A stretch of 64,000 nt of DNA, taken from Devosia equisanguinis. GTDB taxonomy: Bacteria > Pseudomonadota > Alphaproteobacteria > Rhizobiales > Devosiaceae. The position numbers and the translations under genes are program-made. Below, in pieces: positions 10,910 through 21,800 of the stretch; within the stretch, counting starts at the first letter, position 1, and each line of letters starts with the position of its first letter. Below the pieces are notes generated by a model. It ran no database searches, had not been told where the DNA came from, and worked only from the letters and a program-made list of their open reading frames with translations. The DNA is taken from NCBI RefSeq assembly GCF_900631955.1, contig NZ_UZWD01000028.1, positions 96,204-160,203 of the forward strand, read 5' to 3'.

Positions 10910-10972
10910 ACCATCGTCTATCAGCGGCGCGAGAACGCCGCCTGGATCGCGTCTTAGGATGACACGGCAGAC

Positions 10973-11461
10973 TTATTTCTCGTCGTCGACGACGATGGCA
11001 AAGTCGAGTGGCAGGGCGGTGGTGTATTTGATCTGGCCCATGGCGAAAGCGGAGCTCACATCGGTCAGGTTGATCTTGCTGATCAGCCGTTTGTAGAAGG
11101 CATCATAGGCCTGGATGTCGGGCACGACGACGCGCATCAGATAGTCGACGTCACCGCTCATACGGTAGAACTCGACCACTTCGGGAAACTCGTCGATGAC
11201 GCCGGAGAACTTGCGCATCCAGCCTTCATTGTGCTCGTTGGTCTTGACTGAGACGAACACGGTGACGCCCACATTGACCTTGGCCGGATCGAGAATGGCG
11301 ACGCGGCGCTGGATGACACCGTCTTCTTCCATCTTCTGAATGCGGCGCCAGCACGGGGTGGTGGACAGGCCCACCTTGCGGCCGATTTCGGCCACCGGCA
11401 TGGTCGCATCCTTCTGAAGCAGCGTCAGAATTTTCCGATCAATCTTGTCCAGCGCCATCAT
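10973..11461 (-). CDS. Lrp/AsnC-family transcriptional regulator
   Basis: A 162-residue regulator of the leucine-responsive family. The N-terminal winged helix-turn-helix is at about 4-60 (MPVAEIGRKVGLSTTPCWRR). The C-terminal RAM ligand-binding ferredoxin-like domain is at about 70-155 (SGDVDYLMRVVVPDIQAYDAF). Such proteins form octamers and respond to amino acids. The start is one of two consecutive ATGs at 11461 and 11458, with a GGGGG ribosome binding site just upstream; a more distant ATG at 11485 lacks support. It is divergent from the histidine kinase at 11737 across a 275-base AT-richer gap, which probably carries both promoters. Confidence 0.92.
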   Translation of the reverse strand: MMALDKIDRKILTLLQKDATMPVAEIGRKVGLSTTPCWRRIQKMEEDGVIQRRVAILDPAKVNVGVTVFVSVKTNEHNEGWMRKFSGVIDEFPEVVEFYRMSGDVDYLMRVVVPDIQAYDAFYKRLISKINLTDVSSAFAMGQIKYTTALPLDFAIVVDDEK

Positions 11462-11736
11462 GACCCCCAGGAATATGATTTTCAATTCGGCGTAAAACTG
11501 CCAAATTTGCGGCTATCCAACTGCCACATTCGGCGATCATAAGCAATAAAATTGCGCGGGCAAAAATAACTTCGCCCGTAGGACTTTGTTAACCGCACTG
11601 ACCGCGAAGTGGTGGCAAGTTGCATGCGTGGGGCCGGATCCCTTCACCGGGTATTAACCACAAGGCTCCTAGTGTGCCAGCCATAGTGTAGCGAGCGCGT
11701 TTTTGTTCGCAGTGTTGAGTAACGAGTAAGAGTTCC

Positions 11737-13263
<1,527 letters not shown>

Positions 13264-13345
13264 TCCCGTCGTCGCCTATTCCAGACATGCGTCCCAATTT
13301 CGCCCGGATCAGGGCATGGAAAGGGCATGGCACAGGAGACCTCAC

Positions 13346-13975
13346 GTGAACCGTATGCTCATCGCCGTCGCGACGCTTTTGATGCTGACGCTGGGCGCCA
13401 CGGCGCAGAACCTCAACGTACCGCCCGGGGACAACCAGCCTGCCATTGTGACGACCTATCGGCCTTCGGCGGTGGTTTCGGCCCGGCTGCAGCGGCAATT
13501 TCTCGACAATGTGCGCTGGTCTGCCGGCATTCCGGCGCGCGACCAGCTGGCGGCCGCCTTTGCCGAGCGCAGCCCCGGTGAAATCTGGCAGGAGCTGGTG
13601 GCGGCGGACGGGCTCAAGACCGGTGACGCTGCCGACGCACTGACCGCCTATTGGGTGCTCAACTGGATTACCGCCAACGCGGCCTATGACACCAAGGTCG
13701 ACAATGGCCCGGTACAGGCACAGGTGCGCCAGGCGCTCGCCGATGACCCCAATTTCCGCACCATGAACGATCGGCAAAAGCAGGAAATGGCGGAGGGTTA
13801 TATCCTCAACTTCCTTCTGGAGCACGCCGCGCTCAACGATGCAGTGGCGCGCAAGGATATCGAGGCTTTGTTCAAACTTTCGAGCGCGTCGGTGGCGCGC
13901 TTCCGCCAGCAGATGGGGATTGACCTGCTGGCGCTGGCTCCTGGTCCCGAAGGACTGGCGCCGAAGGCGCGGTGA
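13346..13975 (+). CDS. Secreted protein of unknown function
   Basis: A 209-residue exported protein. The start is a GTG at 13346 with AGGAGA six bases upstream. The signal peptide spans about 20 residues and ends at ATAQN. The mature part is mostly helical, with no cysteine and no recognised catalytic motif. A Pro/Asp-rich N-terminal segment precedes several helices, including a conserved-looking ALTAYWVLNWITANAAYD stretch and a QEMAEGYILNFLLEH stretch. I recall similar proteins annotated as hypothetical in related genomes but cannot name a domain with certainty. It follows the histidine kinase by 82 bases on the same strand and converges on cobT. Confidence 0.7.
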   Translation: MNRMLIAVATLLMLTLGATAQNLNVPPGDNQPAIVTTYRPSAVVSARLQRQFLDNVRWSAGIPARDQLAAAFAERSPGEIWQELVAADGLKTGDAADALTAYWVLNWITANAAYDTKVDNGPVQAQVRQALADDPNFRTMNDRQKQEMAEGYILNFLLEHAALNDAVARKDIEALFKLSSASVARFRQQMGIDLLALAPGPEGLAPKAR

Positions 13976-14014
13976 GGCGAGCGGCAGCCGGCGTGCCGGG
14001 AGCCACCAAAAACC

Positions 14015-15037
14015 TCAGTCGCCCTTGCCGCTGACGGCGGCGCTTTCGAAGGTCGCCATGTTGTTGTGCAGGTGAAGGGCGGTCTTGGCCATGACGATGG
14101 CGAGAGCCGCGCCGCTGCCTTCGCCCAGGCGCATGCCGAAATCGAGCAGGCCGGTCTGGCCCATATTCTCGAGCACACGCGCATGGGCACCTTCGGCCGA
14201 GACATGGGCGAAAAGGCAGTGGTTGATCGATGCAGGATTGACCGCATGGGCGATGGCGGCCGCCGCAGTCGCCACATAGCCATCGACGATGACCGGAACC
14301 TTCTGGTGACGCGCGGCAATCAGAGCGCCGAGCATGGCAGCGATTTCACGGCCGCCGAGGCGGGCAAGGATGGCGAGAGGATGGTCGAGTTCACCGGCGT
14401 GGCGCGCCAGGGCACGATCAACGGCATCGGCCTTGCGGGCGAGGCCGGCATCGTCAACGCCGGTGCCACGACCGACCCAGTCGGCGCCGCTGCCACCATA
14501 GAGCGCAGCATAGATGGCGGCAGCGATAGTCGTATTGCCGATCCCCATTTCGCCCAGGCCGATGAGATCAGGTTTGCCCGCCACCGCTTCCATACCGTAG
14601 GCGATGGTGGCCGCGCACATCTGGTCGTCGAGCGCAGCCTCCTGGGTGATGTCGCCGGTGGGCAATTCCAGCGCCAGCTCGAACACTCTGAGATTGATTT
14701 CATGCAATCCGCATATCTGCGAAATGGCGGCGCCACCATTGGTGAAGTTGGCGACCATCTGAGCCGTCACTTCGCGCGGAAAGGCCGAGACACCCTGATC
14801 GGTGACGCCGTGATTGCCGGCGAAAATGGTGACCATGGGGTTGTCGAGACGGGGGCGCGACCGGTGCTGCCAGCGGGCCAGAAACTCGACCAGCTCTTCC
14901 ATGCGGCCGAGCGAGCCGGCCGGCTTGGTCAACTGCATTTCGCGGGCCCGTACGGCCGCTACGGCGGCATCGTCGCCATCGGGCACGGCGGTCAGCAGTT
15001 CGACGATATCGGAAAAAGCGGGATTGAGGGCGGGCAT
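14015..15037 (-). CDS. cobT: Nicotinate-nucleotide--dimethylbenzimidazole phosphoribosyltransferase
   Basis: A 340-residue enzyme that activates 5,6-dimethylbenzimidazole to alpha-ribazole phosphate for the lower loop of cobalamin. Family motifs include KPAGSLGRMEEL near residue 36, FAGNHGVTDQGVSAFP, and the GEMGIGNTTIAAA segment near residue 175. The C-terminal DFGMRLGEGSGAALA carries the catalytic Glu region. Length matches the family (about 340-350). It is divergent from cobS, which uses its product, across a 60-base gap. No cobalamin riboswitch fits in that gap, so regulation differs from many bacterial cob operons or lies elsewhere. Confidence 0.95.
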   Translation of the reverse strand: MPALNPAFSDIVELLTAVPDGDDAAVAAVRAREMQLTKPAGSLGRMEELVEFLARWQHRSRPRLDNPMVTIFAGNHGVTDQGVSAFPREVTAQMVANFTNGGAAISQICGLHEINLRVFELALELPTGDITQEAALDDQMCAATIAYGMEAVAGKPDLIGLGEMGIGNTTIAAAIYAALYGGSGADWVGRGTGVDDAGLARKADAVDRALARHAGELDHPLAILARLGGREIAAMLGALIAARHQKVPVIVDGYVATAAAAIAHAVNPASINHCLFAHVSAEGAHARVLENMGQTGLLDFGMRLGEGSGAALAIVMAKTALHLHNNMATFESAAVSGKGD

Positions 15038-15097
15038 GGCAGGTCCAGCACGATATGATAGGAGGGGCGCCGGACTTGTTGCTCATAACGGAGCGAA

Positions 15098-15964
15098 TTG
15101 CAATTGACGCCAGAGGTGCACGAAGACGCCCCCGACGGGATCGATCCGGCGGTGACCGAAGCCGACAAACCGCGCTCGTCGCCCCAGGCGATGGGGCTCA
15201 AAGACGATTTCGTCATGGCGTTGCGCTTCTTTTCGCGCCTGCCGACCGGCGATTCTCCGCACCTGCCACCCGATCTCGACCGCATCGCCATGGCGCTGCC
15301 GCTGGCGAGCCTGGTGATGGGGATCATTCCAGCGCTATTGCTGATCGGTGGCACCATGGCGGGACTGCCAAGTTACTTCGCGGCGGTGCTAGCGGTTGGA
15401 GCTGTGGTGGTCGTGGGTGGCGGCATGATGGAAGACGCGCTGGCCGATGCAGCCGATGGGCTGTTTGGCGGTTCCACGCGCGAGCGGCGACTGGAAATCT
15501 TGAAGGATAGCCGACACGGCACCTTCGGTGTCGCCGCCCTTTGCCTGTTTCTGCTGTTGCGGGTTACCGCACTGGGGAGTGTCGCCGCGACAAATCCATT
15601 GGCGGCGGCGGGAATTTGGCTCGCCGCCAATATTGCCGGCCGCTCAGGGGGATTGTGGGTGGCGGTCGCCCTGCCCCCGGCGCGCAGCGATGGCGCGTCG
15701 GCCGCAGCAGGCATGCTGCCGGGTTCGCGCTTCGCCGTTGGCGCGGCATTGGCAATGATGCTGGCCTTTGTGCTCGGCGCTCCGTTTACGAGTCTGGTCG
15801 GGCTGTCGCTGGCCCTCGTCGCCATCGGGCTGGTGGCAGTGGGCTGGACGGCGTTGTGCCGGAGGCTGGTGGGCGGGCAGACCGGCGACCTGATCGGCGC
15901 AGCCGGCGGACTTGGGGAGGTGGCGGCGCTGAGCTTGCTGCTGATCTTTACCCCATTGCCTTGA
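15098..15964 (+). CDS. cobS: Adenosylcobinamide-GDP ribazoletransferase (cobalamin synthase)
   Basis: A 288-residue integral membrane enzyme joining adenosylcobinamide-GDP and alpha-ribazole to complete cobalamin. The signature FFSRLPTG lies near residue 44, and the catalytic acidic motif EDALADAADGLFGG near residue 111. The Asp-rich segment continues with ILKDSRHGTFGVAAL. Five to seven membrane segments follow. The first 35 residues are a polar extension. The start is TTG at 15098 or at 15104; GGAG at 15090-15093 could serve either. It pairs functionally with the divergent cobT. Confidence 0.93.
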   Translation: MQLTPEVHEDAPDGIDPAVTEADKPRSSPQAMGLKDDFVMALRFFSRLPTGDSPHLPPDLDRIAMALPLASLVMGIIPALLLIGGTMAGLPSYFAAVLAVGAVVVVGGGMMEDALADAADGLFGGSTRERRLEILKDSRHGTFGVAALCLFLLLRVTALGSVAATNPLAAAGIWLAANIAGRSGGLWVAVALPPARSDGASAAAGMLPGSRFAVGAALAMMLAFVLGAPFTSLVGLSLALVAIGLVAVGWTALCRRLVGGQTGDLIGAAGGLGEVAALSLLLIFTPLP

Positions 15965-16022
15965 AATCGTCGCCAGCAAGCCTTTAATCGATAGAGACGA
16001 AGGCGAAAGGGACCAAAGTCGC

Positions 16023-16709
16023 ATGTTGTTTATCGGGCTTGCCCTCGTCGTTGCCGCCGCCATCGTTCTCCTGATCAGCGCCGATGCCGGCAGCATGATC
16101 GGGCTGACGCAGAACCAGACGGCACAGCTGGTGCCTTTGGTCATCATCCTCATTGTTTTCGCCGGTGGGCTGTTCGCCCGACGTCATCGCGCGGCGGAAC
16201 TGGTGGGCGGGCTGATGCTGTGGGTGGGCATCTTCGCCGCTGTCATGGTGGGCTATGCCTATCGCGACGACATTCTGGGCGTGGTCAGCCGGGTGACGGG
16301 CGAATTGCGGCCCGGCATGGCCATTGTCGACAGCAATACTGGCACCGCCACGTTCAGGCGCGGGCTGGGCGGACATTTCGAGGTCAATGCCAATATCAAC
16401 GGCCACGTGACCCCGATGATCTTCGACACCGGCGCCAGCGCCGTGGTGTTGACGGTAGAGGACGCACAAGCGGCGGGCATCGATACGACGGGCCTGCGCT
16501 ATACCGTGCCCGTGTCCACCGCCAATGGGCGCGGCATGGCGGCGCGCACGCGGCTCGAAATGCTGGAAGTGGGCGGGATTGTCAGGCGCAATGTCACGGC
16601 GTTCGTGACCGAGGCGGGGGCGATGGACACCAGCCTTTTGGGCATGACCTTCCTTGAAACCCTCAGCCGCTACAGTGTCTCGCAGAATGCACTGGAGCTG
16701 GTGGATTGA
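16023..16709 (+). CDS. Membrane-anchored retropepsin-like aspartic protease (TIGR02281 type)
   Basis: A 228-residue protein with three hydrophobic segments at about 2-20, 35-52 and 60-80, followed by a periplasmic domain. The catalytic signature is FDTGAS at 134-139, with Asp135. A flap-like segment and the hydrophobic LLGMTFLETLSRY region complete the retropepsin-like fold, which acts as a homodimer because each chain supplies one Asp. The family is common in alphaproteobacteria and its substrates are unknown. It follows cobS by 58 bases and may be co-transcribed, although no link to cobalamin is known. A bidirectional terminator follows immediately. Confidence 0.88.
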   Translation: MLFIGLALVVAAAIVLLISADAGSMIGLTQNQTAQLVPLVIILIVFAGGLFARRHRAAELVGGLMLWVGIFAAVMVGYAYRDDILGVVSRVTGELRPGMAIVDSNTGTATFRRGLGGHFEVNANINGHVTPMIFDTGASAVVLTVEDAQAAGIDTTGLRYTVPVSTANGRGMAARTRLEMLEVGGIVRRNVTAFVTEAGAMDTSLLGMTFLETLSRYSVSQNALELVD

Positions 16710-16710
16710 C

Positions 16711-16739
16711 AAAGGGCCGGCCGCGAGGACCGGCCCTTT
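16711..16739. terminator. Bidirectional terminator between convergent genes
   Basis: AAAGGGCCGG and CCGGCCCTTT form a 10-base perfect stem around a 9-base loop, with A and T runs on either side. It serves the protease gene on the plus strand and the hydrolase gene on the minus strand. Confidence 0.88.
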
Positions 16740-16748
16740 CAGGTTGGA

Positions 16749-18452
16749 TCAACGGATGGCGAACTGGATCGCCTGGCTGCCCACCACATACCAGGTGACG
16801 AACAGCGCATTGATGAACGCACCCGGCAGGTAACTGCCAGTCCGACGCCAGGCGAAGGTGGACAGGAATGCCACGATCGCCAGCAGCGGCACGAACTGCA
16901 TGCCGATGACCGTGGTGAGCGACTCGTTCATGCTGAACAGGTGGCCGGTGAACAGCAGCGTTAGGTACTGGAAGCCAAGGAACAGGATGAAGCCGACAAT
17001 CATCACTGCGATGTTGGACAGATATTGCGCCACGCGGCTGTCGGTACGCACCGACAAGCCAGTATGCAGACCGCGCATCGCCAGGATGAAGTAGGCGGTG
17101 AACGGGATCAGGTAGACCAAGGCGATCTTGGTGCGGATAAGGTCAAGTGGCTTGAGCGCCACCACCCAGAAGCGGAAGTCCACCTTGAAGAGGAAGTCGG
17201 TGGCAGCGACGACCAGATAGCCGATGCCGACAGTGGCAAGAGCAATGAGGACAGAGCCCCAGATATCGCCGCGGCCTTCGATCTTGTTGCCCTTGAACAC
17301 CAGGCCCAGCGCCAGGACGATAATACCGTTCAGCACTGCCCACAGCACGATCTGACTGGTGAAGCTTTGTGGCAAAATCGCAGAGGCCGGGAAAACCAGG
17401 GTCGCCCAGTAGAAGAACGGATAGTAGGTCAGCACAGGGATCAGCGTCGCCAGAGCGAACTGCAGCCACCACTTGCCATTGCGCTTGTCATAGGCCGCGA
17501 CGGCAGGCTCCTTACGCAGATGCGCGAAGGCCTGGGTCTTGAGCAGCATGTCAAAGGTGCCGGCCATGAGGACGACGAAACCGACCAGAGCGATCAGCGT
17601 GCCGATTTCCTTCCAGAACCAGATCTGGTTATCGGCCGGAATGGGCTGGGCCCCTTCGAGGGTCTGGTCGAACCAGGTGATGGCGTCGCCAATGGCTTCG
17701 GGCGACAGATGGTTGCCCGGATGGGTGGTGTTGGGCTGCTGCAGGATACGCGCCGTGCCGTTGGCGATATCGCCATAGATCTGGCCGATGACCACTGGTT
17801 CGGTCACACCGAATGCTGTCTGAAGCTTGGTGCTGGTGGGCACCTCCTGCGCGGTGGGGACGCCCCACATGGTGCCGGAAAATTCGTCGAATTTTGAGAA
17901 GACGACGGCGAGGTTACGCGGCCAGCTGGTATCGGCTTCCTTGGCGAAGGGTGCACCGGTGCTCGATCCCTGCAGTACGACGGCCTTATAGGCGTCGGGC
18001 ATGGCGGCAGCGGCGGCCAGAACCGTCCAGCCACCCATGGAGTGGCCTTCGAGACCAATATTGTCGGTATCCACGAAATCAAGCGAGCGCAGATAAGCCA
18101 GGCCGCCCGGTCCACCAAAGCCATTGGCAAAGGCCGGTGGGTCGGAATAGCCATGGCCGCCTTGGTCAAGTGCCAGCACTACATAGCCGCGGCGGGCAAA
18201 TTCAATGGCGAAACCGTCCTGGGTTTCGCGGCTGTTGAAATAGCCGTGCACGGCCAGAATTGCAGGCGCCTTGTTCTCGGCGGAGACGCCGGGCGGCACA
18301 TAGAGCAGACCGCTCAGCACCTGGCCGCTCTGGCCATTGAAGCGCAGATCGCGGATGGAAATGCCACCCGAAGTCTGGATGAAGTGCGCCAGAAGCGCAC
18401 CGATAAGAATGATGATCCACCCCGCGTGGAACAGGCGATTTTTTATTGTCAT
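16749..18452 (-). CDS. Alpha/beta hydrolase fused to a multi-spanning membrane domain
   Basis: A 567-residue protein. One hydrophobic segment at about 11-28 anchors or exports it. An alpha/beta hydrolase domain follows at about 35-270, with oxyanion region AVHGYF, DQGGHGYSDPP and the nucleophile elbow GHSMGG (Ser138). A likely catalytic His lies in TTHPGNHLSPE near residue 245. From about 285 to 565 there are roughly eight hydrophobic segments. The topology places the hydrolase outside the cytoplasm. I do not know the substrate; lipid or ester turnover would fit a membrane-bound esterase. The ATG at 18452 follows GGAG. The gene stands alone. Confidence 0.8.
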   Translation of the reverse strand: MTIKNRLFHAGWIIILIGALLAHFIQTSGGISIRDLRFNGQSGQVLSGLLYVPPGVSAENKAPAILAVHGYFNSRETQDGFAIEFARRGYVVLALDQGGHGYSDPPAFANGFGGPGGLAYLRSLDFVDTDNIGLEGHSMGGWTVLAAAAAMPDAYKAVVLQGSSTGAPFAKEADTSWPRNLAVVFSKFDEFSGTMWGVPTAQEVPTSTKLQTAFGVTEPVVIGQIYGDIANGTARILQQPNTTHPGNHLSPEAIGDAITWFDQTLEGAQPIPADNQIWFWKEIGTLIALVGFVVLMAGTFDMLLKTQAFAHLRKEPAVAAYDKRNGKWWLQFALATLIPVLTYYPFFYWATLVFPASAILPQSFTSQIVLWAVLNGIIVLALGLVFKGNKIEGRGDIWGSVLIALATVGIGYLVVAATDFLFKVDFRFWVVALKPLDLIRTKIALVYLIPFTAYFILAMRGLHTGLSVRTDSRVAQYLSNIAVMIVGFILFLGFQYLTLLFTGHLFSMNESLTTVIGMQFVPLLAIVAFLSTFAWRRTGSYLPGAFINALFVTWYVVGSQAIQFAIR

Positions 18453-18616
18453 TGAAAGGAGCTCCCCACATGTTGCTTATGCCTATGGCACAGCGACAGG
18501 CGCAATTTAGCGTCAACGCGAAAGAAAAGCGAACGCAAACGAAACGACTTTAAACAGAAACGAAAATTCGACCGCAAGGGAAATTCGTCATTCCGCACAA
18601 GGACATGGGTATCGAG

Positions 18617-18633
18617 CGGCACCTAGGGTGCCG
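18617..18633. terminator. Hairpin past dusA, weak terminator candidate
   Basis: CGGCACC and GGTGCCG make a perfect 7-base stem with a 3-base loop, about 30 bases beyond the dusA stop on the minus strand. No T-run follows, so terminator function is doubtful. Confidence 0.35.
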
Positions 18634-18663
18634 TCCGACTAGACGAAAGGCTTAGCGACAGGA

Positions 18664-19662
18664 TCAGGCAGAAGCGGCGAAATCTCGCATTTCGACCACT
18701 GCCAGAGCGCGCTCGAAAACCTCGGGGCCCGCTCCCCGTTTGCAAGCGTCAACGCTGAGGATCTGGCGGAACTGACGCGCGCCCGGGCGGCCATTGGCAA
18801 GGCCGAGCATGTGACGGGCAATGGCATTGAGCCGGACGCCCTGTGCCAGTTCACCTTCGGCGTACTCGGCCATGGCCGCCATAATGGCCGCAAGCTCGGG
18901 CACGTCGCGGTCATCGCCGAAAATGCGGCGATCGACATCGGCCAGCAGCATGGGGTTATGATAAGCAGCGCGGCCGAGCATAACGCCGTCGGTATAGGCA
19001 AGCTGCTCGTCCACCTGTTCCAGTGTCTCGATGCCGCCATTGATCATCACCGGCAGCGGCGACAGGCGAGCGCGCAGGCGATGCACGCGCTCGTAATTGA
19101 GCGGCGGAATGGTGCGGTTTTCCTTGGGGCTGAGGCCCTGCAGCCAGGCCTTGCGCGCATGCACATAGAGCGCGGCCACACCGGCTTCCACCATGGCATC
19201 GGCGAACCGATCGAGGCTTTCCTCGACATCCTGGTCGTCGATGCCGATGCGGCACTTGACGGTCACCGGCCGATCGGTGGTATCACGCATGGCGCGCACG
19301 CAGTCCGCGACCAGCGCCGGCTCCGCCATCAGGCAGGCACCGAAGCGCCCAGACTGCACCCGATCCGAGGGGCAGCCGACATTGAGATTGATTTCGTCAT
19401 AACCGAATGCGGTTGCGACCCCGGTAGCCTTGGCCAGTTCTGCCGGATCGGACCCGCCCAGCTGCAATGCCAGTGGGTGCTCGACCTCATGATAGCGCAA
19501 ATGCCGCTCGGCATCCCCATGCACAACCGCCCCGCTATTGACCATTTCGGTGAACAGCAGACTATGACGCGTCAGCAGCCGATGCAGGTACCGGCACTGA
19601 CGATCAGTCCAGTCCATCATCGGCGCAACGGAAAAGCGGCGGGCAGAGCTCATCATAGGCAA
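18664..19662 (-). CDS. dusA: tRNA-dihydrouridine(20/20a) synthase
   Basis: A 332-residue flavoenzyme reducing uridine to dihydrouridine in the tRNA D-loop with NADPH. The N-terminal FSVAPMMDWTDRQCR is diagnostic for DusA. The catalytic Cys97 lies in NVGCPSDRVQSGRFGACL, also DusA-specific. The FMN-binding Lys/His segment is HARKAWLQGLSPKENR, and VMINGGIET plus GVMLGRAAYHNP contact the phosphate. Length is normal. A downstream ATG (residue 3 or 4) could also serve as start. It is divergent from the universal stress protein gene. Confidence 0.94.
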   Translation of the reverse strand: MPMMSSARRFSVAPMMDWTDRQCRYLHRLLTRHSLLFTEMVNSGAVVHGDAERHLRYHEVEHPLALQLGGSDPAELAKATGVATAFGYDEINLNVGCPSDRVQSGRFGACLMAEPALVADCVRAMRDTTDRPVTVKCRIGIDDQDVEESLDRFADAMVEAGVAALYVHARKAWLQGLSPKENRTIPPLNYERVHRLRARLSPLPVMINGGIETLEQVDEQLAYTDGVMLGRAAYHNPMLLADVDRRIFGDDRDVPELAAIMAAMAEYAEGELAQGVRLNAIARHMLGLANGRPGARQFRQILSVDACKRGAGPEVFERALAVVEMRDFAASA

Positions 19663-19824
19663 GGCAATCTTTCATTCTGACGTCCTTGTCCAGCCCCTGC
19701 CGACCGGCAAGGCTTCACAAGCGCGCAAAGCTGACGCGCACAACGCCCGCCAACTGATCTGGATCAAAGCGGCGGGACGTGTGTTGATGTAGGGTAAGTT
19801 CATATCAGGCCAGAGGAGCCCATC

Positions 19825-20274
19825 ATGTATTCTCGCATCGTTTGCGCCATAGACGGATCGGAGTTGAGCACCAAGGCCCTGCGGCATGCTTTGGCGCTGG
19901 CGGCCAAGCTCGGCGCGAAGGTAACGGCTGTGACCGTCACCGAACCTTCGGTGATCGTAGCGCCGGGTGCAGAGATCATGATGGTCGATACCAGCAGCAT
20001 CATTTCCGACCTCGACGAGGCCAAGGCCTCTTCTGCCAAAGCGACTTTGGCGGATGCCGAAGTGGTCGCCAAAGGCGATGGCCAGGCGATCACCACGGTG
20101 CATGTCGCCAACAGTCCGGCAGCCGAGGGCATTTTGCATGCGGCCAAGGAGAATACGGCCGATTTGATCGTGATGGGATCGCATGGCCGGCGTGGACTGG
20201 GGCGACTGCTGCTGGGCAGCCAAGCCGCAGAAGTGCTCGCCCACTCGGACGTCCCGGTGCTGATCATCAAATAG
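19825..20274 (+). CDS. Universal stress protein (UspA family)
   Basis: A 149-residue single-domain Usp. The N-terminal strand and loop are IVCAIDGSELSTKALRHAL. The ATP-binding signature near the C terminus is GSHGRRGLGRLLLGS followed by VPVLIIK, matching the G-2x-G-9x-G(S) pattern, so it probably binds ATP. Such proteins help cells survive starvation or low oxygen. A good AGAGGAG ribosome binding site lies eight bases before the ATG at 19825. The gene is divergent from dusA. Confidence 0.93.
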   Translation: MYSRIVCAIDGSELSTKALRHALALAAKLGAKVTAVTVTEPSVIVAPGAEIMMVDTSSIISDLDEAKASSAKATLADAEVVAKGDGQAITTVHVANSPAAEGILHAAKENTADLIVMGSHGRRGLGRLLLGSQAAEVLAHSDVPVLIIK

Positions 20275-20368
20275 CGGCGGCGGGACGCAATTGCCACTAA
20301 CATGTTAGCGCTGGCATGGCGCGGCAATTTCCGCTATGGGCGTTTGAACGCCCCGGGATTGTCGCGCC

Positions 20369-21742
20369 ATGAGCCAAGTTACGCCTCGTCGCATTGCCGT
20401 TATCGATATCGGCAAAACCAATGCCAAGGTGGTGTTGATCGATGCCACCGATCGCGCACAACTGGCGGCGCGCTCCACACCTAATCATGTGCGCAGCGAT
20501 GGCCCATATCCGCATGCCGACACCGAAAGGCTTTGGGCCTTCATCCTGTCGAGCCTGACCGAGATCGGTGCTGAATTCGGCATCGATGGTATTTCCATCA
20601 CAACCCATGGCGCCACAGGCGCATTGCTGGCCGGCGACCGGCTGGCGCTGCCAGTGCTGGACTATGAATTTGGCGGGCCAGATGAGTTGGCTAGCGAATA
20701 TGCTGGTGTGCGGCCCGATTTCAGCGGAAGCTTTTCGCCCGCTCTGCCCAATGGGCTCAATTGGGGGGCGCAGTTGTTCTGGCAGGCGCGCAGCTTCCCG
20801 GAGCAATTTGCCGAGGTCTCGGCGATCGTGCCCTATGCGCAATATTGGGCCTGGCGTTTGACCGGGGTGTTGGCGAGCGAAGTCACGTCGCTCGGCTGTC
20901 ATACGGACCTCTGGTCGCCGGACAAGGCAGATTTTTCCAGCCTGGTCGATGCCATGGGCTGGCGGCACCTGTTTCCGCCAGTGCGGCCGGCGGCATCTGT
21001 GCTCGGCGCATTACTGCCCGACCTGGCCGAAATCACCGGTCTTGCCACGGCGACACCTGTCACCGTCGGCATCCACGATTCAAATGCGTCTCTGCTGCCA
21101 CATCTGGGGGCGCAGGAGCCACCTTTCACCATCGTCTCGAGCGGCACCTGGACCATCGTGATGACGGTTGGGGGCGACACGTCTGGCCTTGACGCCGGAC
21201 GGGACAGCCTCGCCAATGTCGACGCCTTCGGGCGGCCGGTGCCGACGGCCCGGTTCATGGGCGGGCGCGAATTTGATCTGCTCGTGCCGGAGATCGCCAC
21301 ACCGAGTGTGGCCGAGGTGGCGCGGGTGATCGCAGACGATATCCAGGTGCTGCCCAGTTTTGTACCAGGGGTCGGGCCCTTTAGCGACCAGCAGGGACGC
21401 TGGACGGTGGCGCCGGAGACGCTCAGCGCCGGCGAGCGCACCGCAGCGGTTTCGCTCTATCTTGCGCTTTTGGCGCGCGCGGCGATGGCGCTTTGTGGCC
21501 TTGGACGCAGCATTACCCTCGAGGGACCGCTGGCTCGCAACACGCTGTTTTCCTCTGCCCTGTCACAGCTGACCGGTGTGCCGGTCAGGGCTTCGGGCGA
21601 CAGTACCGGAACCAGCCTGGGGGCTAGCCTGTTGTTCGGTGGACAAGCCGCACACAGCGCCTTGCGGGAGCCGGTTCCGCCGCTGGCGGTCGAAGGCTTC
21701 GATGCCTATGTGTCCCGATGGACCGAGCGCGTCGGCGGCTAG
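20369..21742 (+). CDS. FGGY-family carbohydrate kinase
   Basis: A 457-residue sugar kinase of the FGGY/actin-fold superfamily. The phosphate-1 motif is DIGKTNAKVVLID near residue 13. Substrate and ATP segments include THGATGALL, IHDSNASLLPHLG and SSGTWTIVM (the adenosine/phosphate-2 region). The GKTNAK and SNASLL motifs resemble the L-fuculokinase/rhamnulokinase-like branch rather than glycerol or xylulose kinases. The substrate cannot be fixed without neighbours, and no transporter or isomerase lies beside it. The ATG at 20369 has a weak ribosome binding site. The NDH-2 gene follows after 58 bases and has its own strong ribosome binding site. Confidence 0.85.
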   Translation: MSQVTPRRIAVIDIGKTNAKVVLIDATDRAQLAARSTPNHVRSDGPYPHADTERLWAFILSSLTEIGAEFGIDGISITTHGATGALLAGDRLALPVLDYEFGGPDELASEYAGVRPDFSGSFSPALPNGLNWGAQLFWQARSFPEQFAEVSAIVPYAQYWAWRLTGVLASEVTSLGCHTDLWSPDKADFSSLVDAMGWRHLFPPVRPAASVLGALLPDLAEITGLATATPVTVGIHDSNASLLPHLGAQEPPFTIVSSGTWTIVMTVGGDTSGLDAGRDSLANVDAFGRPVPTARFMGGREFDLLVPEIATPSVAEVARVIADDIQVLPSFVPGVGPFSDQQGRWTVAPETLSAGERTAAVSLYLALLARAAMALCGLGRSITLEGPLARNTLFSSALSQLTGVPVRASGDSTGTSLGASLLFGGQAAHSALREPVPPLAVEGFDAYVSRWTERVGG

Positions 21743-21800
21743 CCCTGGTTGACGTCGGCCTCGGATCGCGTTGACATCGCCAACGACAGAGGAGGCCGCA

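Noticed and set aside
15038..15097. Cobalamin riboswitch between cobT and cobS
   Set aside because: The gap is only 60 bases and lacks a B12-box-like sequence.
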